Source: Vibrio parahaemolyticus
GTDB lineage: Bacteria > Pseudomonadota > Gammaproteobacteria > Enterobacterales > Vibrionaceae
DNA length: 64,000 nucleotides
Assembly (NCBI RefSeq): GCF_900460535.1
Contig: NZ_UHIL01000001.1
Location: 620,001 to 684,000 of the forward strand
Direction of reading: 5' to 3'
How positions within the stretch are numbered: position 1 is the stretch's first letter; each line of letters opens with the position of its first letter. The position numbers and the translations under genes are program-made. Below the pieces are notes generated by a model. The model was given only the letters and a program-made list of their open reading frames with translations, did no database searches and had not been told where the DNA came from. Positions 39,049 through 51,379 of the stretch are shown in pieces.

Positions 39049-40278
39049 ATGTTTGAACCGATGATGGAAATGTCTGACGATGCAGTAATCAAGGTCGTTG
39101 GAGTTGGTGGCGGCGGTGGTAACGCCGTTGAACACATGGTGCGTGAATCCATCGAAGGTGTGGAATTCATCAGCGTCAACACTGATGCGCAAGCACTTCG
39201 TAAGACAAGCGTTGGCAATGTCATTCAGATTGGTGGTGATATCACTAAAGGTCTGGGTGCAGGTGCGAATCCACAAGTTGGCCGTGAGGCAGCTCTCGAA
39301 GACAGAGATAGAATTAAAGATTCCCTAACTGGTGCCGATATGGTGTTTATCGCAGCTGGTATGGGCGGTGGTACAGGTACTGGTGCAGCACCTGTTATTG
39401 CTGAAGTGGCGAAAGAGCTAGGTATTCTGACGGTAGCGGTTGTAACAAAACCGTTCAGCTTTGAAGGCAAAAAGCGTTTAGCGTTTGCTGAGCAAGGCAT
39501 CGATGAGTTATCTAAGCACGTTGACTCGTTAATTACGATTCCAAACGAGAAGCTACTTAAAGTTCTTGGTCGTGGCGTAACATTGCTTGAAGCATTTGCG
39601 AGTGCGAATGACGTTCTTAAGAATGCAGTTCAAGGTATCGCCGAGCTAATCACTCGCCCTGGTATGATCAACGTCGACTTTGCAGACGTACGTACAGTGA
39701 TGTCTGAAATGGGTCACGCGATGATGGGTAGTGGTATTGCGAAAGGTGAAGACCGAGCTGAAGAAGCGGCTGAGATGGCAATTTCTAGCCCACTTCTAGA
39801 AGATATCGATCTTGCTGGTGCTCGCGGTGTTCTTGTTAACATCACTGCTGGTCTGGACATGCGTCTTGATGAGTTTGAGACAGTTGGTAACACAGTGAAG
39901 GCATTTGCATCTGACAATGCAACCGTGGTTATCGGTACTTCTCTAGACCCAGATATGACAGATGAAATCCGTGTGACTGTAGTTGCGACAGGTATTGGCA
40001 ATGAAAGAAAGCCAGATATCACGCTAGTCGCTGGTGGTAAAGCAAAAGTAGCTTCGGCTCCTCAAGCTCAGCCACAACAAGTTGCGGCAACGCAAGCTGA
40101 AGAAAAGCCGGCACAAACTTTGCAAAATCAAGTGCAAGATAAGCCACAGGTAACTCCTCAGCCGACAAACACAGTTTCTTCTTCTCCTGCCGCGGGCCAA
40201 AGCTCAGCAGCACCAAAGCAAGAGAAAGAAAGCGGTTACTTAGATATCCCGGCATTTTTACGTCGTCAGGCTGATTAA
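39049..40278 (+). CDS. ftsZ: Cell division protein FtsZ
   Basis: This 409-residue tubulin homologue has the GTP-binding GGGTGTG loop at residues 106-112, the T7 loop [11 protein letters not shown], a variable Gln- and Pro-rich linker (about 320-395) and the conserved C-terminal peptide DIPAFLRRQ that binds FtsA and ZipA. It polymerises into the Z-ring that places and drives septum formation. The ATG at 39049 follows CGGAGA; an in-frame codon at 39025 is rejected. The linker makes it longer than E. coli FtsZ (383). Confidence 0.98.
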   Translation: MFEPMMEMSDDAVIKVVGVGGGGGNAVEHMVRESIEGVEFISVNTDAQALRKTSVGNVIQIGGDITKGLGAGANPQVGREAALEDRDRIKDSLTGADMVFIAAGMGGGTGTGAAPVIAEVAKELGILTVAVVTKPFSFEGKKRLAFAEQGIDELSKHVDSLITIPNEKLLKVLGRGVTLLEAFASANDVLKNAVQGIAELITRPGMINVDFADVRTVMSEMGHAMMGSGIAKGEDRAEEAAEMAISSPLLEDIDLAGARGVLVNITAGLDMRLDEFETVGNTVKAFASDNATVVIGTSLDPDMTDEIRVTVVATGIGNERKPDITLVAGGKAKVASAPQAQPQQVAATQAEEKPAQTLQNQVQDKPQVTPQPTNTVSSSPAAGQSSAAPKQEKESGYLDIPAFLRRQAD

Positions 40279-40294
40279 TCTTTAACCCATAAAT

Positions 40295-40322
40295 TTGACA
40301 TGGCTCAAAATTATGGTAGCAT
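40295..40322 (+). promoter_or_regulatory. Promoter of lpxC
   Basis: A perfect TTGACA (40295-40300), 16-bp spacer and TAGCAT (40317-40322) lie 58 bases before lpxC, within the ftsZ-lpxC gap. Confidence 0.55.
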
Positions 40323-40323
40323 T

Positions 40324-40353
40324 CACGGTCGACGTTACAGACGACCGTGTTTT
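40324..40353 (+). terminator. Hairpin between ftsZ and lpxC, possible ftsZ terminator
   Basis: An 8-bp perfect stem CACGGTCG/CGACCGTG (40324-40331 with 40342-40349) with a 10-base loop is followed by TTTTG. It overlaps the expected lpxC transcription start, so it could end ftsZ transcripts or shape the lpxC 5' end. Confidence 0.5.
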
Positions 40354-40379
40354 GTAGCATATTTTAGAGAGGCAAGCAG

Positions 40380-41297
40380 ATGATCAGACAACGTACTCTG
40401 AAAGAAATAGTGAAAACTACTGGTGTGGGTCTCCACTCTGGTCGTAAAGTCACGCTTACTCTGCGCCCGGCTGCTGCAAACACAGGTATTATTTACCGTC
40501 GTACAGATGTAAATCCACCTGTAGATTTTCCAGCTGATCCAGCTTCTGTTCGTGACACTATGCTTTGTACTGCATTAGTGAACGACGAAGGTGTGCGTAT
40601 TTCAACGGTTGAACACTTGAACGCTGCACTTGCAGGTATGGGCATCGACAACATTATTGTTGAAGTTGACGCTCCTGAAATCCCAATTATGGATGGTAGC
40701 GCAAGTCCGTTCGTTTACCTGCTTCAGCAAGCGGGTATCGAAATGCAAAACGTTCCTAAGCGTTTTATCCGCATTAAAAAGCCAGTTCGTTTTGAAGATG
40801 GCGATAAGTGGGCAGAATTTGTTCCATTTAACGGCTTCCGTATGGACTTCGAAATTGACTTTAACCACCCTGCGATTGAATCAGACGAGCAGCGCCTGCT
40901 GTTTGATTTCTCATCTCAAGGTTTCGTTCGCGAAATTTCTCGTGCACGTACGTTTGGCTTTATGCGTGATATCGAGTACCTACAATCTCAAAACCTAGTT
41001 TTGGGTGGTAGTTTCGACAATGCTATCGTATTGGACGATTACCGAATTCTGAACGAAGAAGGTCTGCGCTTTGAGAACGAGTTTGTTACTCACAAGGTGT
41101 TAGATGCAATTGGTGACCTTTACATGTGTGGTCATCCAATTATTGGTGAATTCCGTGCTTATAAATCAGGTCACGGTTTAAACAACCAACTTCTACGCGC
41201 AGTTTTGGCGGATCAAGAAGCATGGGAATGGACAACTTTCGAAGAAGAAGTCGGTTCTCCAGTCGCTTTTGCAGAACCAAACATGGTGCTAGCATAA
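40380..41297 (+). CDS. lpxC: UDP-3-O-acyl-N-acetylglucosamine deacetylase LpxC
   Basis: The 305-residue zinc deacetylase has the same length as E. coli LpxC. It opens [20 protein letters not shown], with zinc ligands in [10 protein letters not shown] and in the [10 protein letters not shown] segment, and catalytic HGLNNQLL histidine near the end. It performs the first committed step of lipid A synthesis in the cytoplasm. In E. coli its level is set by FtsH proteolysis through the C-terminal tail; here the tail ends AEPNMVLA, resembling that degron. Ends the dcw cluster. Confidence 0.97.
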   Translation: MIRQRTLKEIVKTTGVGLHSGRKVTLTLRPAAANTGIIYRRTDVNPPVDFPADPASVRDTMLCTALVNDEGVRISTVEHLNAALAGMGIDNIIVEVDAPEIPIMDGSASPFVYLLQQAGIEMQNVPKRFIRIKKPVRFEDGDKWAEFVPFNGFRMDFEIDFNHPAIESDEQRLLFDFSSQGFVREISRARTFGFMRDIEYLQSQNLVLGGSFDNAIVLDDYRILNEEGLRFENEFVTHKVLDAIGDLYMCGHPIIGEFRAYKSGHGLNNQLLRAVLADQEAWEWTTFEEEVGSPVAFAEPNMVLA

Positions 41298-41314
41298 GTT
41301 AGTCAAAGAATATT

Positions 41315-41343
41315 AAAAACCAGGTTTCGACCTGGTTTTTTTC
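41315..41343. terminator. Bidirectional terminator between lpxC and dciA
   Basis: Stem AAACCAGGT/ACCTGGTTT around a TTCG loop, with A and T runs on both sides, serves the convergent genes. Confidence 0.88.
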
Positions 41344-41379
41344 TATCTAAATTTTACCGCACTTGATGATGGTTGATGG

Positions 41380-41835
41380 TTATTGGCCAGATTTTTCTGC
41401 CATATCTGCGAGCCTTTTTAGTCGCTCTTGGATTTTTGGTGGGGCCATATCAGCGATGGTCATCAGTGATTGAGCTGCTGACTCAGTGAGTGGCGGGCGT
41501 TTTGGCCTATCGTCTTTCTCGTATCGATTACGATAAAGTGAAGGGTTGATCCGAACGTCGACACTTATCAATTTTGCATAACCTTGTGTGCGCAGTTTGT
41601 TTAAGATCATTAGACGATCGTAGTCGATCTTCATTTTGATGGCCGCGCTAGATACGTCTATCAGAAGATGGCCATTGCGAATATTTGCAACTCGGCAATG
41701 ATCTGCCGTCCCTTTTGGTAAAATTGTTTGTAGAGCTTGGTTAAGCTGCAAGATTTCTCCGGCATGTTCTTGAATTTGCTTAAATTGAGACTCAGCAATT
41801 ACATCCTCTGTCGAGGTTGGTCGATGATCACGCAT
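41380..41835 (-). CDS. dciA: Replicative helicase loader DciA (DUF721)
   Basis: A 151-residue basic protein of the DUF721 family: an N-terminal KH-like domain (about 20-100, with HCRVANIRNGHLLIDV in the middle of it) and a disordered, charged C-terminal half. DciA is the ancestral loader of the replicative helicase DnaB, used by Vibrio and most bacteria that lack the phage-derived DnaC. The gene stands alone on the minus strand between lpxC and secA, the usual Vibrio position to my memory. Confidence 0.87.
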   Translation of the reverse strand: MRDHRPTSTEDVIAESQFKQIQEHAGEILQLNQALQTILPKGTADHCRVANIRNGHLLIDVSSAAIKMKIDYDRLMILNKLRTQGYAKLISVDVRINPSLYRNRYEKDDRPKRPPLTESAAQSLMTIADMAPPKIQERLKRLADMAEKSGQ

Positions 41836-42247
41836 AGGTAAAATCTAATTTTGTTGAGATATGACTATTCTAGAGCAGCTTTCTCACTAGGTATAGTTTA
41901 CATTAACGTCTTTAGCCTCAGTTTTACAATGGAGATGGATTGAACGTGGTAAAGTCCTGTTTTTGCCAAGTTTCGTCGTGTAGCAGCTAATAATATTGGC
42001 TAATCCATCACCACTTTAACTAAAAATTTCAGAGTGCTTCAAACAAATACGTCTATTTATGGTTGTATCGATGAAAAATCCTTACACTAAGCCACATTGT
42101 TTCGAAACTTAGCCTTGAAATATGAATGTTTGAACTCAATATCTTTGATAAATGATTTATCTCAGTATTCTTAGTTCCAAACTGGCAGAGACTGAAGGCA
42201 TTACGAGTAGATCGGGAACGGTCTGATTAAAGAGAGATTCACGAAAA
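41836..42247. other. Intergenic region between dciA and secA
   Basis: These 412 bases hold the divergent promoters of dciA and secA but no gene I can support. In particular there is no reading frame resembling SecM, the arrest peptide that precedes secA in E. coli. No strong sigma70 pair stands out; TTGATA at 42145 and TATTCT at 42166 are only 15 bp apart. Confidence 0.55.
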
Positions 42248-44974
42248 ATGATAACTAAGCTACTGACAAAAGTAATTGGCAGTCGCAACGACCGAACACT
42301 GCGCCGCCTTAGAAAAATTGTAAAAGAGATCAATAACTACGAACCAACATTTGAAGCACTTTCAGATGAAGAGCTTAAAGCGAAAACTGTTGAGTTCCGT
42401 GAGCGCCTAGAGCAAGGCGAAACTCTTGATAAGCTACTTCCAGAAGCTTTTGCTACTGTTCGTGAAGCGTCTAAACGTGTATACGGTATGCGTCACTTCG
42501 ACGTGCAGCTCATCGGCGGTATGGTTCTAAATGCAGGCCAAATCGCAGAGATGCGCACGGGTGAAGGTAAAACTCTAACGGCAACTCTTCCTGCTTACCT
42601 AAATGCACTTCCTGGTAAAGGCGTACACGTTGTTACGGTCAACGACTACCTCGCTAAACGTGATGCGGAGACAAACCGTCCGCTATTTGAATTCTTAGGT
42701 ATGACGGTGGGTGTTAACGTGCCGAACATGCCTCCTCAAGCGAAAAAAGAAGCGTACCAAGCTGATATTCTATACGGAACAAACAACGAGTTTGGTTTCG
42801 ATTACTTGCGCGACAACATGGCTTTCCGCAATGAAGACCGTGTTCAGCGCGAACGTTTCTTTGCTGTGGTAGATGAGGTGGACTCAATCCTTATCGATGA
42901 AGCTCGTACTCCTTTGATCATCTCTGGTCCAGCAGAAGACAGTTCAGAACTTTACACTCGAATCAACCTGCTTATCCCACACCTACAGAAGCAAGATAAA
43001 GAAGATTCTGAAGAATATCGTGGCGATGGTCACTACACTGTTGATGAAAAATCAAAACAAGTTCACTTGACTGAAACGGGTCAAGAATACGTAGAAGAGC
43101 TATTGGTTAAAAATGGTTTGATGGAAGAAGGTGATACATTGTACTCACCAGCGAACATCAGCTTGCTTCACCACGTAAATGCTGCTCTACGAGCACATGT
43201 GCTGTTTGAGCGTAATGTGGATTACATCGTTAACGATGACGGCGAAGTTGTGATCGTTGATGAACACACTGGTCGTACAATGCCAGGTCGTCGTTGGTCA
43301 GAAGGTCTTCACCAAGCTGTCGAAGCGAAAGAAGGCGTTAAGATCCAAAACGAAAACCAAACGCTAGCCTCTATCACATTCCAGAATTACTTCCGTCTAT
43401 ACGAGAAACTGTCTGGTATGACTGGTACAGCGGATACTGAAGCGTTTGAGTTCCAATCTATTTATGGCTTGGAAACTGTTGTTATTCCAACCAACAAACC
43501 AATGATTCGTAACGATATGCCGGATGTGGTGTACCGTACCGAAGCGGAGAAGTTTGCTGCAATCATTGAAGATATCAAAGAGCGCGTTGCGAAAGGTCAG
43601 CCAACATTGGTTGGTACAGTATCGATTGAAAAATCAGAACTACTCTCCAACGCCTTGAAGAAAGCGAAGATCAAACACAACGTTTTGAACGCTAAGTTCC
43701 ATGAGAAAGAAGCGGAAATCGTTGCTGAAGCGGGTATGCCAGGTGCGGTAACTATCGCAACAAACATGGCGGGTCGTGGTACAGATATCGTGCTAGGTGG
43801 TAGCTGGCAAGCAAAAGTTGAATCACTACAAGATCCAACGAAAGAGCAAATCGACGCAATCAAAGCTGAGTGGAAAAAAGTTCACGATCAAGTTTTAGAT
43901 GCTGGTGGTCTGCACATCATCGGTACTGAGCGTCATGAATCTCGTCGTATCGATAACCAGTTACGTGGCCGTTCTGGTCGTCAAGGTGATGCGGGTTCAT
44001 CTCGTTTCTACCTATCAATGGAAGACTCACTGCTGCGTATCTTCACTTCAGATCGTATGGCAAGCTTGATTCAAAGCGGTATGGAAGAAGGCGAAGCAAT
44101 CGAATCTAAGATGTTGTCTCGTTCTATTGAAAAAGCACAACGCAAAGTGGAAGGTCGCAACTTCGACATCCGTAAACAGCTTCTTGAATACGATGACGTG
44201 GCGAACGATCAACGTAAAGTGGTTTACGAACTGCGTGATGAGCTCATGAACGTTGACGATATCAGCGACATGATTGAACAAAACCGTGAAGATGTGCTCA
44301 CAGCGATCATCGACGAATACATTCCACCACAATCTCTAGAAGACATGTGGGATGTGGAAGGTCTTCAAGAACGTTTGAAAGCAGATTTCGATCTAGACGC
44401 GCCAATCAAGCAATGGCTTGAGGAAGACGACAAACTGTACGAAGAAGCGCTGCGCGAGAAGATTATCAACCTAGCCGTTGAAGTATACAAAGCGAAAGAA
44501 GAAGTTGTGGGTGCACAAGTGCTTCGTAACTTCGAAAAATCAGTGATGCTTCAAACACTCGATACGCTTTGGAAAGAGCATCTGGCGGCGATGGATCATC
44601 TGCGTCAAGGTATCCACCTACGTGGCTACGCACAAAAGAACCCGAAACAAGAGTACAAACGTGAATCGTTTGAATTGTTTGAAGGTTTACTTGAAGCGCT
44701 AAAGACTGACGTTATTACTGTTCTGTCTCGTGTCCGCGTTCAACAGCAAGAAGAAGTTGAGCGTATGGAAGAGCAACGTCGTGCACAAGCAGAAGAAGCT
44801 GCTCGTCGTGCGCAGGCTCAGCATGCAGCTGCGGAAAATCAGTTGGCTGATGGTGAAGAGTCTGAGGGCTCAAATCAACCTGTTGTTCGTGATGAGCGTA
44901 AAGTAGGTCGAAACGAACCTTGTCCATGTGGTAGTGGCAAGAAATACAAGCAGTGTCACGGTCAGATCAATTAA
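42248..44974 (+). CDS. secA: Protein translocase ATPase SecA
   Basis: At 908 residues (E. coli 901) it contains Walker A MRTGEGKT near residue 104, the [20 protein letters not shown] segment across the DEAD motif, preprotein crosslinking domain, helical scaffold, and a C-terminal zinc-binding SEC-C motif ([14 protein letters not shown]) that contacts SecB and the ribosome. SecA pushes unfolded precursors through SecYEG. A Gln/Ala/Arg-rich linker precedes the zinc motif. It is followed by a terminator and mutT, as in E. coli, but no secM precedes it. Confidence 0.98.
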   Translation: MITKLLTKVIGSRNDRTLRRLRKIVKEINNYEPTFEALSDEELKAKTVEFRERLEQGETLDKLLPEAFATVREASKRVYGMRHFDVQLIGGMVLNAGQIAEMRTGEGKTLTATLPAYLNALPGKGVHVVTVNDYLAKRDAETNRPLFEFLGMTVGVNVPNMPPQAKKEAYQADILYGTNNEFGFDYLRDNMAFRNEDRVQRERFFAVVDEVDSILIDEARTPLIISGPAEDSSELYTRINLLIPHLQKQDKEDSEEYRGDGHYTVDEKSKQVHLTETGQEYVEELLVKNGLMEEGDTLYSPANISLLHHVNAALRAHVLFERNVDYIVNDDGEVVIVDEHTGRTMPGRRWSEGLHQAVEAKEGVKIQNENQTLASITFQNYFRLYEKLSGMTGTADTEAFEFQSIYGLETVVIPTNKPMIRNDMPDVVYRTEAEKFAAIIEDIKERVAKGQPTLVGTVSIEKSELLSNALKKAKIKHNVLNAKFHEKEAEIVAEAGMPGAVTIATNMAGRGTDIVLGGSWQAKVESLQDPTKEQIDAIKAEWKKVHDQVLDAGGLHIIGTERHESRRIDNQLRGRSGRQGDAGSSRFYLSMEDSLLRIFTSDRMASLIQSGMEEGEAIESKMLSRSIEKAQRKVEGRNFDIRKQLLEYDDVANDQRKVVYELRDELMNVDDISDMIEQNREDVLTAIIDEYIPPQSLEDMWDVEGLQERLKADFDLDAPIKQWLEEDDKLYEEALREKIINLAVEVYKAKEEVVGAQVLRNFEKSVMLQTLDTLWKEHLAAMDHLRQGIHLRGYAQKNPKQEYKRESFELFEGLLEALKTDVITVLSRVRVQQQEEVERMEEQRRAQAEEAARRAQAQHAAAENQLADGEESEGSNQPVVRDERKVGRNEPCPCGSGKKYKQCHGQIN

Positions 44975-44997
44975 TCTAACTTGATAACTTAATAAGA

Positions 44998-45023
44998 AAG
45001 AGTCGCTTAGGCGGCTCTTTTTG
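44998..45023 (+). terminator. Terminator of secA
   Basis: A 9-bp stem (44998-45006 with 45011-45019, one G-T mismatch pairing) is followed by five T. Confidence 0.78.
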
Positions 45024-45049
45024 TATCGATAGATCCTAGGTAAATATCC

Positions 45050-45448
45050 ATGAAAAGAATTCACATTGTTGCAGCGATCATTTTCAATCAAGATAAGTCG
45101 CAAATCTTTATTACTAAACGTCCTGATGATAAACACAAAGGTGGTTTTTGGGAGTTTCCGGGCGGTAAAGTCGAGCTAGGAGAAACAGTTGAACAAGCGA
45201 TGGTTCGTGAGCTTGAAGAGGAAGTGGGGATTCGAGTGATTGAACAAGCACCGTTTGAACACCTTGAATACGATTACCCAGATAAGTCACTAAAATTTGA
45301 TTTTATTACCGTCTCTCAGTTCGAGAACGAACCTTATGGTAGAGAAGGCCAAGAAGGGCGCTGGGTCGCAGTTGGTGAATTAGGGGATTACACCTTCCCT
45401 GAAGCGAACGTGCCGATCTTACAACGTGTCGTAAAAGAGTTCGCTTAA
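45050..45448 (+). CDS. mutT: 8-oxo-dGTP diphosphatase MutT
   Basis: The 132-residue Nudix protein has a full Nudix box at residues 39-61 (G39, E45, R53, E54, E57, E58, G60) and the GGFWEFPGGK lead-in of MutT. It removes oxidised guanine nucleotides from the pool, preventing A:T to C:G mutations. It lies after secA, as in E. coli; a terminator in the 75-base gap suggests independent or attenuated expression. Confidence 0.93.
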   Translation: MKRIHIVAAIIFNQDKSQIFITKRPDDKHKGGFWEFPGGKVELGETVEQAMVRELEEEVGIRVIEQAPFEHLEYDYPDKSLKFDFITVSQFENEPYGREGQEGRWVAVGELGDYTFPEANVPILQRVVKEFA

Positions 45449-45494
45449 GCCTAATGAACGTGCTTGTGGTTAACACAGTATGTTGTTAGTTTAA

Positions 45495-46367
<873 letters not shown>

Positions 46368-46381
46368 ATACATAATTATTC

Positions 46382-46404
46382 GCCGGCGTAAGCCGGCTTT
46401 TTTG
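46382..46404 (+). terminator. Terminator of dapB
   Basis: A six-base perfect GC stem GCCGGC/GCCGGC around GTAA is followed directly by six T. Confidence 0.88.
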
Positions 46405-46714
46405 TATTTGAAGAAAGTTATGTAAATAAAATGAGTATTGTAGAGCGTCAGTTTTGAACTTATTTGTGTGTGTTTTTGCTAGCTTGGTTGCTTTATTTGT
46501 CTTAACTGCTTAAAAGTTGATGCTGTTTTGTTGTGATTAACGTTTGCGTGAAAATCTCATAAAAATTTGTGATCTATAAAAAGTTCAAATTTGTAAAATC
46601 TAAAAAAAGAACCATCTTCAAAGTTTGCAGGTGGTGGAAACTTATGTTTTTGGGGCTTATTGCTAGTAAATGCTATTACTCTTTAGAAAAGGATAATTTA
46701 TTTTTCATTGTGTG
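46405..46714. other. AT-rich region upstream of carA
   Basis: This 310-base stretch before the carA promoter contains no supportable gene. In E. coli the matching region carries an upstream pyrimidine-regulated promoter and ArgR boxes; I see no good ArgR palindrome here. Confidence 0.5.
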
Positions 46715-46743
46715 TTGACAGGTTTGCAGTCCATCTTTAGAAT
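46715..46743 (+). promoter_or_regulatory. Promoter of carAB
   Basis: A perfect TTGACA (46715-46720), 17-bp spacer and TAGAAT (46738-46743) give one of the strongest matches in the window. Transcription from here would leave a leader of about 100 bases. Confidence 0.7.
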
Positions 46744-46798
46744 ACCGCCAATTTGTCTGAAATACCTATTTATGTAGATTTTATAGGTAAAGGAAGGC

Positions 46799-46813
46799 AT
46801 GATTGCAGTTTGA
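46799..46813 (+). promoter_or_regulatory. Possible four-codon leader frame in the carA leader
   Basis: AGGAAGG precedes an ATG that opens four codons and a TGA (MIAV). An eight-T run follows at 46818-46825, then the carA ribosome site. A role in regulation is only a guess. Confidence 0.25.
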
Positions 46814-46848
46814 TTTATTTTTTTTGCATTTTTATTCTGGAGGTTGTC

Positions 46849-47988
46849 TTGAGTAAATTAGCACTGTTAGTCCTAGAAGATGGGACAGTGTTCCGCGGAG
46901 TGTCCATTGGGGCAGATGGCGTTTCCGTCGGTGAAGTCGTTTTCAATACCTCGATGACGGGGTATCAAGAAATCCTCACTGATCCTTCCTATTCTCAGCA
47001 AATCGTTACTCTTACTTACCCTCACATTGGCAATACCGGAACCAATTCCGAAGACGAAGAATCCTCTTCCATTCATGCACAAGGCCTTGTGATTCGCGAT
47101 CTCCCTCTTATCGCTTCTAACTTCCGTAATGAACAATCCCTTTCTGATTATCTTAAGTCGCAAAACATCGTCGGCATCGCAGACATCGACACGCGTAAGT
47201 TAACTCGTATCCTGCGTGAAAAAGGTGCTCAAAACGGTTGTATCGTAGCTGGTAACAATCTAGACGAAGCTTTGGCGCTAGCGAAAGCAAAAGAATTTCC
47301 TGGTTTGAAAGGTATGGATCTTGCGAAAGAGGTTACAACAAAAGAAGCGTATCAATGGAAACAAGGTTCGTGGACGCTTGAGAGTGGACTTCCAGAAGCG
47401 AAAGACGACAGCGAGTTGCCATACCATGTTGTTGCTTACGACTTCGGCGCAAAACGCAACATCTTACGAATGTTGGTTGACCGCGGCTGCCGCCTAACGG
47501 TTGTTCCTGCAGAAACTTCTGCTGAAGAAGTTCTGGCTCTGAATCCAGATGGCGTGTTCCTATCGAACGGTCCTGGTGACCCAGAGCCTTGTACTTACGC
47601 GATTGAAGCGACCAAAGTGTTCCTAGAAAAAGGCCTACCAATTTTTGGTATCTGTCTAGGTCACCAAATTCTGGCGCTTGCGTCGGGTGCGCAAACGGTG
47701 AAAATGAAGTTTGGTCACCACGGTGCGAACCACCCAGTAAAAGATTTAGAGCGTAACGTTGTGATGATCACTTCGCAAAACCACGGCTTTGCGGCAGATG
47801 AAGCAACATTACCGGAAAACTTACGTGCGACTCACGTATCACTATTTGACGGTTCTCTACAAGGTATTCACCGCACAGACAAGCCAGCATTTAGTTTCCA
47901 AGGTCACCCAGAAGCAAGCCCAGGTCCACACGACGCGGCACCGCTATTTGACCACTTTATCGAACTCATCAAAAAACACAGCGCTTAA
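46849..47988 (+). CDS. carA: Carbamoyl-phosphate synthase small subunit CarA
   Basis: The 379-residue glutaminase subunit has an N-terminal CarA domain ([13 protein letters not shown]) and a class I amidotransferase domain with nucleophile Cys269 in FGICLGHQ and the [10 protein letters not shown] histidine. It frees ammonia from glutamine and channels it to CarB. The TTG at 46849 is chosen because GGAGG lies five bases before it and the family N-terminus begins here; a longer frame from 46753 is rejected. Carbamoyl phosphate feeds arginine and pyrimidine synthesis. carB follows after 16 bases. Confidence 0.96.
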   Translation: MSKLALLVLEDGTVFRGVSIGADGVSVGEVVFNTSMTGYQEILTDPSYSQQIVTLTYPHIGNTGTNSEDEESSSIHAQGLVIRDLPLIASNFRNEQSLSDYLKSQNIVGIADIDTRKLTRILREKGAQNGCIVAGNNLDEALALAKAKEFPGLKGMDLAKEVTTKEAYQWKQGSWTLESGLPEAKDDSELPYHVVAYDFGAKRNILRMLVDRGCRLTVVPAETSAEEVLALNPDGVFLSNGPGDPEPCTYAIEATKVFLEKGLPIFGICLGHQILALASGAQTVKMKFGHHGANHPVKDLERNVVMITSQNHGFAADEATLPENLRATHVSLFDGSLQGIHRTDKPAFSFQGHPEASPGPHDAAPLFDHFIELIKKHSA

Positions 47989-48004
47989 TTCGGAGTAGTA
48001 GATA

Positions 48005-51000
48005 ATGCCAAAACGTACTGACATTCAAAGTATTCTAATTCTTGGTGCTGGTCCGATTGTTATCGGTCAGGCATGTGAGTTTGACTACTCTGGCGCACAA
48101 GCGTGTAAAGCTCTTCGTGAAGAAGGCTACCGAGTTATTCTAGTTAACTCTAACCCAGCAACCATCATGACAGACCCTGAAATGGCAGATGCAACATACA
48201 TCGAGCCGATTCAATGGGAAGTTGTTCGCAAGATCATTGAGAAAGAACGCCCAGATGCAGTATTGCCAACAATGGGTGGTCAGACGGCGCTTAACTGTGC
48301 GCTAGATCTAGAGAAGCACGGCGTTCTTGCTGAATTCGGCGTAGAGATGATTGGCGCTACCGCTGATGCGATTGATAAAGCAGAAGACCGTTCTCGCTTC
48401 GATAAAGCAATGAAGTCTATCGGCCTTGAGTGTCCTCGTGCTGATACAGCGAAGACGATGGAAGAAGCTTACAAAGTTTTAGACATGGTTGGCTTCCCTT
48501 GTATCATCCGTCCATCATTTACGATGGGTGGTACTGGCGGTGGTATCGCATACAACAAAGAAGAGTTCGAAGAAATCTGTCGTCGTGGTCTGGATCTTTC
48601 TCCGACCAACGAACTTCTTATCGATGAATCTCTAATCGGCTGGAAAGAGTACGAAATGGAAGTAGTTCGCGACAAAGCGGACAACTGTATCATCGTATGT
48701 TCAATCGAAAACTTCGACCCAATGGGCATCCACACTGGTGACTCAATCACAGTAGCACCAGCACAGACACTGACTGACAAAGAATACCAGCTAATGCGTA
48801 ACGCATCGCTAGCGGTTCTGCGTGAAATCGGTGTTGAGACAGGTGGTTCAAACGTACAGTTTGGTATCAACCCGAAAGATGGCCGTATGGTTATCATCGA
48901 GATGAACCCTCGTGTATCCCGTTCTTCTGCTCTGGCATCAAAAGCAACAGGTTTCCCAATCGCGAAGATTGCAGCGAAACTGGCTGTTGGCTTTACTCTG
49001 GACGAGCTGCAAAACGACATTACAGGTGGTGCAACTCCGGCATCATTCGAACCTACTATCGACTACGTAGTGACCAAGATTCCTCGTTTTAACTTCGAGA
49101 AATTTGCTGGCGCTAACGATCGCCTGACGACTCAGATGAAGTCAGTTGGTGAGGTAATGGCGATTGGTCGTAACCAACAAGAATCTCTTCACAAAGCATT
49201 ACGTGGCCTAGAGGTTGGCGCGACTGGCTTTGATGAGATGGTTGACCTAGATGCACCTGACGCATTAACTAAGATTCGTCACGAACTAAAAGAAGCTGGC
49301 GCAGAGCGTATCTGGTATATCGCAGATGCATTCCGTGCGGGCATGTCAGTGGATGGCGTGTTTAATCTGACGAACATTGATCGCTGGTTCCTAGTTCAAA
49401 TTGAAGAGCTAGTTAAACTAGAAGAGCAAGTGAAAGCCGGTGGCTTTGCTGGTCTAACAGAAGAAGTTCTACGCCAGATGAAACGTAAAGGTTTCTCTGA
49501 TGCGCGCCTATCTAAACTGTTAGGTGTGGCTGAAAGCGAAATCCGTCGTCTACGTGACCAGTTTGACATCCACCCTGTCTACAAGCGTGTGGATACGTGT
49601 GCGGCAGAGTTCTCTTCTGATACGGCTTACATGTACTCATCTTACGATGAAGAGTGTGAAGCAAACCCAACAGATAAAGACAAGATCATGGTACTGGGCG
49701 GTGGTCCAAACCGTATCGGTCAAGGTATCGAATTCGACTACTGTTGTGTACATGCATCACTAGCACTTCGTGAAGATGGCTACGAAACCATTATGGTGAA
49801 CTGTAACCCAGAAACAGTATCGACAGACTACGATACATCTGACCGTCTTTACTTCGAACCAGTAACTCTTGAAGATGTGTTGTCTATCGCCCGCGTTGAA
49901 AAGCCAAAAGGTGTGATTGTTCAATACGGTGGTCAAACGCCACTTAAACTGGCTCGCGCACTAGAAGCTGCAGGCGTGCCAATCATCGGTACAAGCCCGG
50001 ATGCGATTGACCGCGCAGAAGACCGTGAGCGTTTCCAGGCTGCAGTTGAGCGTTTAGGTCTTCTACAACCACAAAACGCAACAGTAACGGCGATGGAGCA
50101 AGCTGTTGAGAAATCTCGTGAAATCGGCTTCCCACTCGTTGTTCGTCCATCTTACGTTTTGGGTGGTCGTGCGATGGAAATCGTCTACGATGAACAAGAC
50201 TTGCGTCGTTACTTCAACGAAGCAGTAAGCGTATCGAATGAATCTCCAGTTCTACTAGACCGATTCCTAGATGATGCAACAGAAGTGGATATCGACGCTA
50301 TCTGTGACGGTGAGCGCGTGGTTATCGGCGGCATCATGGAGCACATTGAGCAAGCGGGCGTTCACTCTGGTGACTCTGCATGTTCGCTTCCTGCCTACAC
50401 ACTAAGCCAAGAAATCCAAGACAAGATGCGTGAGCAAGTTGAGAAGCTGGCGTTCGAACTTGGTGTTCGTGGTCTGATGAACACGCAGTTCGCAGTAAAA
50501 GACAACGAAGTTTACCTAATTGAAGTAAACCCTCGTGCTGCGCGTACGGTACCATTCGTATCGAAAGCGACAGGTGCACCACTGGCGAAAATCGCTGCAC
50601 GTGTAATGGCGGGTCAATCTCTGGAATCACAAGGTTTCACTAAAGAGATTATTCCTCCTTACTACTCAGTCAAAGAAGTCGTTCTACCTTTCAATAAGTT
50701 CCCTGGCGTTGACCCTCTATTGGGTCCTGAAATGCGCTCAACAGGTGAAGTGATGGGTGTTGGTGCAACGTTTGCAGAAGCTTACGCAAAAGCAGAGCTT
50801 GGCTGTGGCAGTGTGTACCCTGAAGGTGGTCGTGCGCTACTTTCTGTTCGTGAAGGTGATAAGCAGCGTGTTGTTGACCTTGCGTCTAAGCTAGTAAAAT
50901 TGGGTTACCAATTGGATGCGACTCACGGTACTGCTGTAATCTTGGGTGAAGCGGGTATTAACCCTCGCCTGGTAAACAAAGTACATGAAGGTCGTCCACA

Positions 51001-51238
51001 CATTCTTGACCGCATCAAGAACAACGAATACACCTACATTGTGAACACGGCTGCAGGTCGTCAAGCTATTGAAGATTCGAAAGTTCTACGCCGCGGTGCT
51101 CTAGCAGAAAAAGTGAACTACACAACAACGCTAAACGCTGCGTTTGCAACGTGTATGTCTCACACTGCTGATGCAAAAGCGTCAGTAACCTCTGTTCAAG
51201 AGCTACACGCTAAAGTAAAAGCGAGTCTGGAAGCGTAA
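48005..51238 (+). CDS. carB: Carbamoyl-phosphate synthase large subunit CarB
   Basis: At 1077 residues (E. coli 1073) it has the expected duplication: two ATP-grasp synthetase halves (about 1-400 and 555-935), each with a GGGPN/GAGPI-type opening ([24 protein letters not shown]), an oligomerisation domain between them, and the C-terminal MGS-like allosteric domain (about 940-1077) that binds UMP and ornithine. It makes carbamoyl phosphate from bicarbonate, ammonia and two ATP. Ends with a strong terminator at the edge of the accessory stretch. Confidence 0.97.
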   Translation: MPKRTDIQSILILGAGPIVIGQACEFDYSGAQACKALREEGYRVILVNSNPATIMTDPEMADATYIEPIQWEVVRKIIEKERPDAVLPTMGGQTALNCALDLEKHGVLAEFGVEMIGATADAIDKAEDRSRFDKAMKSIGLECPRADTAKTMEEAYKVLDMVGFPCIIRPSFTMGGTGGGIAYNKEEFEEICRRGLDLSPTNELLIDESLIGWKEYEMEVVRDKADNCIIVCSIENFDPMGIHTGDSITVAPAQTLTDKEYQLMRNASLAVLREIGVETGGSNVQFGINPKDGRMVIIEMNPRVSRSSALASKATGFPIAKIAAKLAVGFTLDELQNDITGGATPASFEPTIDYVVTKIPRFNFEKFAGANDRLTTQMKSVGEVMAIGRNQQESLHKALRGLEVGATGFDEMVDLDAPDALTKIRHELKEAGAERIWYIADAFRAGMSVDGVFNLTNIDRWFLVQIEELVKLEEQVKAGGFAGLTEEVLRQMKRKGFSDARLSKLLGVAESEIRRLRDQFDIHPVYKRVDTCAAEFSSDTAYMYSSYDEECEANPTDKDKIMVLGGGPNRIGQGIEFDYCCVHASLALREDGYETIMVNCNPETVSTDYDTSDRLYFEPVTLEDVLSIARVEKPKGVIVQYGGQTPLKLARALEAAGVPIIGTSPDAIDRAEDRERFQAAVERLGLLQPQNATVTAMEQAVEKSREIGFPLVVRPSYVLGGRAMEIVYDEQDLRRYFNEAVSVSNESPVLLDRFLDDATEVDIDAICDGERVVIGGIMEHIEQAGVHSGDSACSLPAYTLSQEIQDKMREQVEKLAFELGVRGLMNTQFAVKDNEVYLIEVNPRAARTVPFVSKATGAPLAKIAARVMAGQSLESQGFTKEIIPPYYSVKEVVLPFNKFPGVDPLLGPEMRSTGEVMGVGATFAEAYAKAELGCGSVYPEGGRALLSVREGDKQRVVDLASKLVKLGYQLDATHGTAVILGEAGINPRLVNKVHEGRPHILDRIKNNEYTYIVNTAAGRQAIEDSKVLRRGALAEKVNYTTTLNAAFATCMSHTADAKASVTSVQELHAKVKASLEA

Positions 51239-51289
51239 TAGATAAAAATCAATAAGCCCGGTAACTAGGGCTTATATGACAACCTCATT

Positions 51290-51316
51290 GCCCGCTCATT
51301 TGAGCGGGCTTTTTTA
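51290..51316 (+). terminator. Terminator of carAB
   Basis: A nine-base perfect stem GCCCGCTCA/TGAGCGGGC with two-base loop is followed by six T. A smaller hairpin (51254-51273) stands before it. Confidence 0.9.
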
Positions 51317-51379
51317 TTTAATTATGGGTGTTTTTGTTAGTATTGGTAGTGTTTATACAGCGTATGAATATAACTAGGG

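Noticed and set aside
46753..46848. N-terminal extension of carA from an upstream TTG
   Set aside because: The extra 32 residues do not match CarA, and a GGAGG five bases before the TTG at 46849 fixes the start.
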